Assembly: GCA_026786335.1 (NCBI GenBank) | Contig: JAJAYG010000246.1 | Location: forward strand, 1 to 5,490 | Length of the DNA stretch: 5,490 nucleotides | Source of the DNA: Chitinophagales bacterium | Lineage (GTDB): Bacteria > Bacteroidota > Bacteroidia > Chitinophagales > UBA10324 | Reading direction: 5' to 3' | Part shown: positions 1-5,490 of the stretch, piece after piece | How the letters are laid out: each line of letters opens with the position of its first letter | Position numbering within the stretch: the first letter of the stretch is position 1 | Notes under the pieces: model-generated | Database searches by the model: none | The model's input: only the letters and a program-made list of their open reading frames with translations | What the model was told of the DNA's origin: nothing | Program-made: the position numbers and the translations under genes

Positions 1-1
1 C

Positions 2-574
2 ACCATTATTCTTGCAAGTATTGCATTCAGAATTTATTACAGAAATGATGGCATCACTTTATTCTTCAATTCATTCTGCATCATGAGTGATTTTGCAGTA
101 GGAGCATGGCTTGCCATGCTGGCGATCAATCAAAATGATTTTTTTATTTGGTTGAAAAAAATTCCGAGAGCAGCTGTTGCATTCACCTACGTCATTTTAA
201 TCAGTTGCATTATTTTTTACCATCCGGTTTTTGATTCAAGTGTTGCAACCATTTTGGAGCGACTGATTTTAGGAATTGGTTTTGGCTTTGTAATTCTCGA
301 TCAGGTTTTTGGCGAGAACAGAATTTTTAACCTGCACAAAATTCCCGGCATTGTTTGGCTGGGTAAAAGAGCGTATGGCTTTTATGTTTTTCATCAGGCA
401 GGGATTCTTATTGCCATAAAAATTTTAACAGCACTTCATTTTATTCAATCACCATTTCAATTTGTTGTGTTGATGCCGCTGCTTGCATTTGCAATCACAA
501 TTGCTATGGCAGCGTTGAGTTATCGCTTTTTTGAAAAATATTTCTTGAATTGGAAGGGTAAATTTGAAGTATAA
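2..574 (+). CDS. Acyltransferase-3 family membrane protein, C-terminal part (partial at left edge)
   Basis: This is the last 190 codons of an integral membrane acyltransferase of the acyltransferase-3 (OafA/NodX-like) group, which transfers acyl groups, often acetyl, to surface or secreted sugars. The frame is open to the window edge, so the ATG at position 83 is internal (residue 28) and is not the start. Family members usually run about 340-380 residues, so roughly half is missing. Visible family marks are SDFAVGAWLA near residue 28, the C-terminal signature LGKRAYGFYVFH (residues 120-131; compare the common form 'LGkiSYglYLyH'), and the closing SYRFFEKYF before a basic tail. Hydrophobic segments lie near residues 57-73, 88-100, 127-144 and 154-173. 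The catalytic N-terminal motif cannot be checked because it is off the window. The acceptor is unknown; O-antigen, capsule or exopolysaccharide are all possible. The gene converges on ctaA. Confidence 0.86.
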   Translation, partial: TIILASIAFRIYYRNDGITLFFNSFCIMSDFAVGAWLAMLAINQNDFFIWLKKIPRAAVAFTYVILISCIIFYHPVFDSSVATILERLILGIGFGFVILDQVFGENRIFNLHKIPGIVWLGKRAYGFYVFHQAGILIAIKILTALHFIQSPFQFVVLMPLLAFAITIAMAALSYRFFEKYFLNWKGKFEV

Positions 575-582
575 CAATGTTG

Positions 583-678
583 CGCACGGAGGCACGGAGA
601 ATCATGGAGAAGAAATAGGTTTATGATTTTCAAAATTTGTTTGCAAAAAAACTCCGTGATTCTCCGTGCCTCCGTGCG
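583..678. repeat. Long imperfect inverted repeat built of CTCCGTG heptamers
   Basis: Two 27-nt arms (583-609 and 652-678) are reverse complements with a single mismatch (T605 opposite G656, a G-U pair in RNA), separated by a 42-nt AT-rich loop. Each arm contains three heptamers: CACGGAG at 585-591 and 593-599 and CATGGAG at 603-609, mirrored by CTCCGTG at 652-658, 662-668 and 670-676. The arms are much richer in G and C than the flanking DNA. The element fills most of the 134-bp gap between two convergent genes, where it could stop transcription from both sides. However, neither arm is followed directly by a clean T-run, so a dispersed intergenic repeat (REP- or MITE-like) fits at least as well as a classical terminator. 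No coding sequence is evident in it. Confidence 0.87.
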
Positions 679-708
679 ACAAAAAATTATAGTTGATGAA
701 AGGAACTT

Positions 709-1767
709 TTAGGAAAGAAAATTTTGGTTCGCGTTTTCTTTCACTGTAGAAATTTGAAACACAACCATTAAAGAAGTCATCAAAATAAAAACAGCGCAGA
801 GTTGATGCGCCACACCAAAGCTCACAGGTATTTTCCCGATAGAATAAATGAGTGTTAAAACTCCCAGAGTGATTTGAATAATTACAAGTACGGGCAGTGC
901 AGAAATACTTTGCCTCAGCATTTTTGTAGTTGCCAGTTTTTTTCCTTTCCAATAAAAAATAAAAATTAAGATGGCAACCACCAAACCCAATGAGCGGTGA
1001 ATGAGTTGAAGTAATCCATTGTTGGCAACAAAATTTATTAAGGAGGGAGAAAGCACAAATAATCCATCAGGTATCCATTGTGACCCGATCTTGGGAAAGG
1101 TGGGGTAGAAGAGGGCAGCGTGATTGCCGGCCATTAATCCGCCATAAAAAATTTGCAAAAAAAGAATAGAGATCAGCAGCAATGAAAAAGATTTTAACGA
1201 TGCAACATTTTTATTTTCTTTTTCAGGATTAAAAACTTCGAGCGAAATCCAAAACAGATAACACAACAAGATGAGCGCAAGGCATAAATGAATGCTGAGT
1301 TTTACGGGATCAACCCACGGCTGATCTACCAATCCGCTGGCAACCATGATCCAGCCAACCACTCCTTGTATTGCGCCTAACACAAATACCAACAACAATT
1401 TTACAAGCAGTTGTTTCGAAATTTTTTTCTTTACCAGAAAAAAAATAAGCGGAATAACAAAAACAGGAATGAACAGGCGTGCCCACAATCGGTGCGCATA
1501 TTCCCAAAAGAAAATTCCTTTGAATTCAGCTTCAGTCATTTCGCTGTTCATGAGTTTGTATTGCGGAAATTGTTTGTACTGTTCAAAGGCATGATTCCAT
1601 TCAGCAGCATTTAGCGGCGGAAGTGTTCCCATCACCAAATTCCATTGTGTGATGGATAAACCCGAACCGGTAAGGCGGGTAATTCCGCCGAGCATAATCT
1701 GAACAAGAATCATAAATACGCCGATAAAAAGCCAGGTGGCTACAGGATTGCTTTTGTGTAAAGTCAT
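709..1767 (-). CDS. ctaA: Heme A synthase, COX15/CtaA family
   Basis: A complete 352-residue membrane enzyme that oxidises the C8 methyl group of heme O to a formyl group, giving heme A for aa3-type cytochrome c oxidase. It carries the COX15 signature GGITRLTGSGLSITQWNLV (residues 27-45), TLPPLN and a long first outer loop ending in FFWEYAHR (E89, H92). The four expected heme-ligand histidines are visible at H92, H160, H257 (LIHRSLG) and H321 (VAHQ). About eight hydrophobic segments can be drawn (near 12-30, 95-112, 122-142, 158-176, 194-212, 255-273, 289-309, 316-337). The first outer loop has no cysteines, so this is not the Bacillus type with a Cys pair; it resembles the proteobacterial/mitochondrial class. 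Length is normal for the family. The ATG at 1767 places the N-terminus just before the first helix; no Shine-Dalgarno is visible. The usual partner cyoE/ctaB (heme O synthase) is not in the window. The gene lies 58 bp downstream of the sulfatase with its own promoter-like site. Confidence 0.97.
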   Translation of the reverse strand: MTLHKSNPVATWLFIGVFMILVQIMLGGITRLTGSGLSITQWNLVMGTLPPLNAAEWNHAFEQYKQFPQYKLMNSEMTEAEFKGIFFWEYAHRLWARLFIPVFVIPLIFFLVKKKISKQLLVKLLLVFVLGAIQGVVGWIMVASGLVDQPWVDPVKLSIHLCLALILLCYLFWISLEVFNPEKENKNVASLKSFSLLLISILFLQIFYGGLMAGNHAALFYPTFPKIGSQWIPDGLFVLSPSLINFVANNGLLQLIHRSLGLVVAILIFIFYWKGKKLATTKMLRQSISALPVLVIIQITLGVLTLIYSIGKIPVSFGVAHQLCAVFILMTSLMVVFQISTVKENANQNFLS

Positions 1768-1777
1768 ATTTAAAAAG

Positions 1778-1810
1778 CAAAGGTATGCTCACGCAATCTG
1801 ATTCTGCAAA
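1778..1810 (-). promoter_or_regulatory. Bacteroidota-type promoter candidate for ctaA
   Basis: Read on the minus strand there is TTTG (1807-1810), a 21-nt spacer, and TACCTTTG (1778-1785). This matches the Bacteroidota housekeeping promoter form TTTG ... TAnnTTTG exactly, with spacing in the accepted range. It sits in the 58-bp gap between the sulfatase stop and the ctaA ATG at 1767. If it is used, the transcript would start only a few bases before the ATG, giving a nearly leaderless mRNA. The match is exact but short, and AT-rich gaps produce such words by chance, so confidence is moderate. Confidence 0.42.
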
Positions 1811-1825
1811 ATGAGTTGCAAAGTT

Positions 1826-4030
1826 TTATTGAATCACAATCTTCTGATCAAAAACTTTTCCTTTAACCTCAATTGATAATTGATACAATCCCGCTGGTTG
1901 ATTAGAAAGCGGAAGATGAAGCAGATCACCATCACTTTTTTCGGAATAAGAGGAACTGTAAACCAATTGGCCTGCAAGGTTAAACACTCTGATATTCGCT
2001 AAAGCGATATTGGTAAATCTGATTGTAAATGTTCCTTCAGAAAGTGTTGGAAAAACTTCATACCCTTTATCATAATCTTCATTTTCACCATAGTAAATTA
2101 TTTTTTGATACACAGGATTTACGAGGTAACAATTGTCTTTTTTAAATGGAAGGGTATCAGCCACTGCAATTTTTAAGCTGTCTAAAATGATTTCAAAAGA
2201 GTCAATCATGTTGGCGTAAGAAGCAGTGTTGATTAAATTGTTGCTTTCATCAGGATCAATGAGCAGGTCAAAAAATTCTTTGGTATCTGTTGTGCAATTA
2301 TACCTGTTGAGTTTATAACGGTGAGTCCTTATTGTACTTAGGGTAATGCCATCACCTGATTCAAAATAAAACATATCTCTGTGCAAACTATCGGTAGCAA
2401 ATGCACGAACCGAGATACCATCGAGGCCATAATCTTCAGGAATTTTTGCTGCATCCAAGATGGTAGGTGCAATGTCTGCATTAAGCGCGAGTGAATTGTC
2501 AATCACGGTGCCGGGAGCAAACCAAACAGGATATCTCACAAATAGCGGAACGCGCATAGAAGCTTCGTAAGGAACAGCTTTACCTTTAAGCTGATGTTCA
2601 CCGAGTAAATATCCATTATCACTGGTAAACATGATCATGGTGTTATCAAGGATATTTAATGCGGTAAGCGTGTCAAAAAGTCTTTTAAGGTTATCATCAA
2701 CTCCCTGCATCATCTCAAACATTCCACTCCATAATGAAATGCAAGAATCGTAAGAAGGAATTTTTCTTTTTGGTTCGTCTAAGAAACTCGGATAGTTCTC
2801 AGTATATGGTGAATAAAAAGTTTGGGGTACAGGCATTGAATCATTATCGAAAATTCCTTCTTTGCCAGGCGGGGGAATTGTTACTTCATGAGGGGCGCTA
2901 TAAGCAATCATTATCATAAAAGGTGAAGTAGTAGTGCTCACAGAATTAATAACTCTTAAAGCAGTATCTGTTAACACATCTGTTTTATAACCTAAAATTT
3001 CTTTTACTGTTCCATTGATATTGAAATCACCATCCTGATGTTCTCCGCCTCCAGCAACTGATGCCATCCAGTAATCCCATCCCGGTCTGGGCGATGCCGA
3101 TGAAATGCTTGGATACTTGCCAATCAATGCTGTGTAGTAACCATGATCGTGCAGAATACTTCCAATTGTTGGAATGGAAATATCTAAACTGTCTTTGTTA
3201 GCTCTTACTCTATGGTGATCAGGAAATAAACCCGTTAGTATGGTTGCACGGCTGGGGTTACAAATAGAAAGAGTAACAAAGAAGTTCTTAAACGTTGCTC
3301 CTTCATTGGCAATTCTGCTGATGTTAGGTCCTGTAAAAAATGAAGGACCTCCCGAAGGAGGATAAACATCATAGCGTGCATCGTCGAGCACAATCAGAAT
3401 AATGTTAGGAACAACACCTGAAGGTAGTATTACAGTAAAAGATGCTATTGCCGACCAATTTTGCGAGGCGCCGCTTGAACATGCTTTAACCTGATATTCG
3501 TAAACTGCACCTTGCGTAAGCCCTGTTATTGTTCCTTCAGATACACCGTTTGTATTGATAGTAATCCACGCAAGTTCACCTGAAAGTCTGTAACGGACAG
3601 CATTATAATTTGAGGCGCAACCATCCCAGTCAATGAACACACTGTAATCAGCATTTACACTTATACTCACAACAGATGGAGGAGTACAGCTTTTTGTTTT
3701 TGACGTCAATGATTTTGAAGTGCCTGCATTTCCATTGCTGCAGTAAGGAGTTACTTTAAATTTATATTTGGTTGAAGAAAGCAATCCCGCAACAGTATAG
3801 TTTGTTGCATTGCCAAGATCAATTGTATCAAGCCAGTTATCAGCGCCGCTAATTTTATATTTTAAATCATATGCAACGGCATTAACAACTGCCGGCCATG
3901 CAAGCGTTACACTGCATGCTGTTTTTACAGGAGCTGAAAGTATTGGTGCTCCCGCACTACACTGCGCCTGTGTTTTTGAATTGGAGAAAATGAAAAAAAC
4001 AAAAGCAATAAAAATTGTAGAGTATTTCAT
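1826..4030 (-). CDS. Secreted formylglycine-type sulfatase with two FN3 domains and a T9SS sorting domain
   Basis: A complete 734-residue exported sulfate-ester hydrolase. In order: a signal peptide (about 1-23, basic MK, hydrophobic core, QAQ end); two fibronectin-III domains (about 24-113 and 115-201), each opening with Cys and carrying a YC/AC pair near its end; the sulfatase domain (about 207-600); a short linker; and a type-A T9SS C-terminal domain (about 655-734, ending FDQKIVIQ). Catalytic marks are the metal ligands D216-D217, the formylglycine motif CNPSR (C257-R261), K305, H381 in SAPH, D471-N472 in TSDNG, and GEH followed by K482/K484 and YEASMRVP. C257 must be converted to formylglycine by a maturase that is not in the window. 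The sequence resembles the glucosamine-6-sulfatase/Sulf side of family S1 (FNINGT followed by DVLTDTAL; GKY rather than GKWH), so a sulfated sugar polymer is the likely substrate, but the exact ester cannot be named. No SusC/SusD or glycosidase partner is present. The ATG at 4030 is directly followed by the signal peptide, which supports this start. Confidence 0.96.
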   Translation of the reverse strand: MKYSTIFIAFVFFIFSNSKTQAQCSAGAPILSAPVKTACSVTLAWPAVVNAVAYDLKYKISGADNWLDTIDLGNATNYTVAGLLSSTKYKFKVTPYCSNGNAGTSKSLTSKTKSCTPPSVVSISVNADYSVFIDWDGCASNYNAVRYRLSGELAWITINTNGVSEGTITGLTQGAVYEYQVKACSSGASQNWSAIASFTVILPSGVVPNIILIVLDDARYDVYPPSGGPSFFTGPNISRIANEGATFKNFFVTLSICNPSRATILTGLFPDHHRVRANKDSLDISIPTIGSILHDHGYYTALIGKYPSISSASPRPGWDYWMASVAGGGEHQDGDFNINGTVKEILGYKTDVLTDTALRVINSVSTTTSPFMIMIAYSAPHEVTIPPPGKEGIFDNDSMPVPQTFYSPYTENYPSFLDEPKRKIPSYDSCISLWSGMFEMMQGVDDNLKRLFDTLTALNILDNTMIMFTSDNGYLLGEHQLKGKAVPYEASMRVPLFVRYPVWFAPGTVIDNSLALNADIAPTILDAAKIPEDYGLDGISVRAFATDSLHRDMFYFESGDGITLSTIRTHRYKLNRYNCTTDTKEFFDLLIDPDESNNLINTASYANMIDSFEIILDSLKIAVADTLPFKKDNCYLVNPVYQKIIYYGENEDYDKGYEVFPTLSEGTFTIRFTNIALANIRVFNLAGQLVYSSSYSEKSDGDLLHLPLSNQPAGLYQLSIEVKGKVFDQKIVIQ

Positions 4031-4130
4031 TCTGTGATATTTTTGAAGGTATGAAGGTGCGAAGCTAAGTAAACTCTTTTTTTGGAATGAAGGTTACGCA
4101 TGATTTTAAAAAAATTTACAGAACCGCGAA

Positions 4131-4166
4131 AAATAAACAGCCCCGATTTTTTGGGGCTGTTTATTT
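4131..4166 (-). terminator. Intrinsic terminator of the fibre-like gene
   Basis: A perfect 14-bp inverted repeat (AAATAAACAGCCCC at 4131-4144, its complement at 4153-4166) encloses an 8-nt loop. On the minus strand the GC core GGGGCTG is followed by TTTATTTTT, as expected for a Rho-independent terminator. It lies 45 bp past the stop codon of the fibre-like gene and about 100 bp before the sulfatase start, so it should separate the two transcripts. The AAATAA/TTATTT ends make the hairpin able to act on both strands, although no plus-strand gene is seen to use it. Confidence 0.87.
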
Positions 4167-4211
4167 GTGAAATGAAAAAGATCGATGTTACTTTCAGTAT
4201 TCCATTATTTT

Positions 4212-5490
4212 TCAATGTTGCTTCAACATCTTCTTGGTATCAATGATTTTATTATCGAGCACCAAAGAATAATTGTAAACGCCATCTTCTAAATTTGAAC
4301 TAAGCACAGTAAGTTGACCTTTACCAAGAGTAACAATTTCTACTCTTTGAATAACTCTGCCTAATTCATCTACAAAAACTATTTCAGCATTGGTAACATT
4401 TGCATCAATGCTGTAAGGGATAGTACACTGCGAGCCGTGCGGATTAGGAACACTCTGCCCCAAATAATTTGTTGCCGCTGTTTTTAATTCGACGATCTGA
4501 TTAGCTGGTGAAGCACCATCATCATTTGCGGTTTTCATTTTAGTGGAGCAGCAGCCGACAATTTGCGATTGTAAGTCCTCAATTTTTTTCTGTTGACTTT
4601 TATAACCTTCCACAAGAACAGGAATTAAACCCTCATAATTAACAGACAATACACTGAAAGTATCGGATATCATTACGCCAAGTGTATCATACACTGCCGG
4701 CAAATTAATTCTCTTCACAAGTTGAGGAAGCACAAGTGCAAGTTCTTGAGAAATTACACCAATTTGTTCACCTTTCGGTAATGGAAGTGAAGGGTGAATT
4801 GAATTATCAAATTCATAAGTATACCCAGTAAGCTGACTTAGAATTTCGTCAACATTTTCTATTGGTACGATGTCAGTCTTAATAGTTTTATCACTCACGC
4901 TCCAAACACCTCCTGGTATAAATCCTACTCCTGTTACATTCACATCACCTTGAAACCAACCTGCCCAATCTCCAGCAACATCAACTTTGCCATATACACC
5001 AACATTTTGCCCAATGCCGCCACCCGTAGCATAACCATACACACCAAAATTAGCAGGGCTACCGAGTGTTGAAGTTGTACCAACAGCTTTTCCATAAACG
5101 CCATAGACAAGGTTGCTTCCAGTATTGCCTGTAGCCACACTTCTTACCCCAAAGTAATTGGTTGCGCCAGAAGTACCTACAACATTGGAAAGTATTCCAA
5201 TGGCCGTTCCTGTGCCACTGCCTGCGGTAAGCTTGCAAGAAATCCCATTGGGTGTGCCGTTAGATGAGATGTATTTTACTCTGAGTTTAGCATCAATAGC
5301 GGTACCATCCCAATCCACTGCTACATTTTTTGTCGCATTATCCTCGTACATTCTACTATCACAAATAATGTTGGGTCCTGTTCCAGTCCATTTCGAGAAA
5401 TAGTTTACCGGGCTAGCATTCGAAAACGAAGTACACATTCCTGGCGCAGGCACTAAGATAACATCACCGTTTGCATCAACACTTAAAGCG
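4212..5490 (-). CDS. Tail-fibre-like secreted protein with S74-type chaperone and T9SS sorting domain (N-terminus off window)
   Basis: The last 425 codons of a larger protein. The frame is open to the right edge (visible start ALSVDANGDVIL), so the GTG at 5453 (residue 13 here) is probably internal, not the start. In visible-fragment numbering: a Gly/Ser/Thr-rich shaft with four GV(Y/R)-type repeats (near residues 113-167), then AGWFQGDVNVTG, a motif common in Bacteroidota fibre-like proteins; an intramolecular chaperone domain of the endosialidase/peptidase S74 kind (about 199-310: SDKTIKTDI, LTGYTYEF, QIGVISQEL, VNYEGLIPVLVEGY) ending in a short probable coiled coil (296-311); and a T9SS-like sorting domain (about 338-425: LGQSVPNP, VDELGRVIQR, DGVYNYSLV). 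In phage fibres this chaperone drives trimer folding and may then cut itself off before a Ser; S199 or S197 would be the candidates here. The role is probably a surface or secreted fibre; ligand and trimer state are inference. No phage genes adjoin it, so it is likely a host gene. Confidence 0.9.
   Translation of the reverse strand, partial: ALSVDANGDVILVPAPGMCTSFSNASPVNYFSKWTGTGPNIICDSRMYEDNATKNVAVDWDGTAIDAKLRVKYISSNGTPNGISCKLTAGSGTGTAIGILSNVVGTSGATNYFGVRSVATGNTGSNLVYGVYGKAVGTTSTLGSPANFGVYGYATGGGIGQNVGVYGKVDVAGDWAGWFQGDVNVTGVGFIPGGVWSVSDKTIKTDIVPIENVDEILSQLTGYTYEFDNSIHPSLPLPKGEQIGVISQELALVLPQLVKRINLPAVYDTLGVMISDTFSVLSVNYEGLIPVLVEGYKSQQKKIEDLQSQIVGCCSTKMKTANDDGASPANQIVELKTAATNYLGQSVPNPHGSQCTIPYSIDANVTNAEIVFVDELGRVIQRVEIVTLGKGQLTVLSSNLEDGVYNYSLVLDNKIIDTKKMLKQH

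Noticed and set aside
83..85. ATG as the start codon of the acyltransferase
   Set aside because: The frame continues without a stop to position 2 with hydrophobic, family-like sequence, and the family is about twice as long as the ORF from this ATG.
602..952. Minus-strand reading frame of 116 codons overlapping the ctaA end and the inverted repeat
   Set aside because: It overlaps ctaA in another frame on the same strand, has a composition rich in Cys, Asn and Phe unlike a normal protein, and crosses the inverted repeat. The ctaA frame is certain.
1822..1832. Operon linking the sulfatase and ctaA
   Set aside because: They share a strand and are only 58 bp apart, but their functions are unrelated and a promoter-like site lies in the gap; co-transcription cannot be excluded but is not supported.
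3955..4030. Lipoprotein signal (lipobox) at Cys24 of the sulfatase
   Set aside because: The residues before the Cys are QAQ; Gln at the -1 position does not fit a lipobox, and the T9SS tail fits a signal peptidase I substrate.
4044..4073. Possible promoter for the sulfatase on the minus strand (TTTA, 18 nt, TACCTTCA)
   Set aside because: Both boxes depart from the TTTG / TAnnTTTG form and the match is no better than expected in AT-rich DNA; a promoter must lie in 4031-4130, but this sequence does not identify it with confidence.
4027..4215. Minus-strand reading frame of 62 codons between the fibre-like gene and the sulfatase
   Set aside because: It runs straight through the terminator hairpin, overlaps the sulfatase start by 4 bases, and shows no domain-like composition; it is most likely noncoding.
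5451..5453. GTG as the start codon of the fibre-like gene
   Set aside because: The frame stays open upstream to the window edge and the extra residues (LSVDANGDVIL) look like the usual sequence before the shaft in such proteins, so the true start is outside the window.
4212..5490. Prophage origin for the tail-fibre-like gene
   Set aside because: The S74-type chaperone is shared with phage fibres, but this protein ends in a T9SS sorting domain and is flanked by host-type genes, with no phage structural, lysis or integrase genes visible.

Overview
The window looks like chromosomal DNA from an aerobic member of the Bacteroidota, probably a Chitinophagales- or Sphingobacteriales-like lineage. 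The grounds are two neighbouring secreted proteins that end in type IX secretion (T9SS) sorting domains, an AT-rich base composition, gene starts without clear Shine-Dalgarno sequences, a promoter-like site of the Bacteroidota form (TTTG ... TAnnTTTG), and a COX15-type heme A synthase, which implies an aa3-type terminal oxidase. The genus cannot be read from the sequence.

Layout. Positions 1-574 (+) hold the C-terminal half of a membrane acyltransferase of the acyltransferase-3 family, cut by the left edge. Positions 575-708 separate two convergent genes and hold a striking inverted repeat (583-678) whose 27-nt arms are each built of three CTCCGTG heptamers. Positions 709-1767 (-) encode a complete heme A synthase (ctaA/COX15), with a promoter-like site directly upstream. 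Positions 1826-4030 (-) encode a complete 734-residue secreted sulfatase: signal peptide, two fibronectin-III domains, a formylglycine-type sulfatase domain and a T9SS C-terminal domain. A strong intrinsic terminator (4131-4166) separates it from the last gene. Positions 4212-5490 (-) encode the C-terminal part of a tail-fibre-like secreted protein with GVYG-type repeats, an S74/endosialidase-type intramolecular chaperone domain and a T9SS sorting domain; its N-terminus lies beyond the right edge.

How the genes relate. The three minus-strand genes point the same way, but the terminator and the promoter-like site suggest separate transcription units rather than one operon. The sulfatase and the fibre-like protein share an export route (Sec, then T9SS) and both probably act at the cell surface or outside the cell. 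The heme A synthase is a housekeeping respiratory gene and the acyltransferase probably modifies an envelope glycan; neither has an evident functional link to its neighbours. No tRNA, rRNA, CRISPR array, transposase or phage structural module was seen. The most unusual items are the heptamer-built inverted repeat and the fusion of a potentially self-cleaving chaperone domain to a C-terminal secretion signal.
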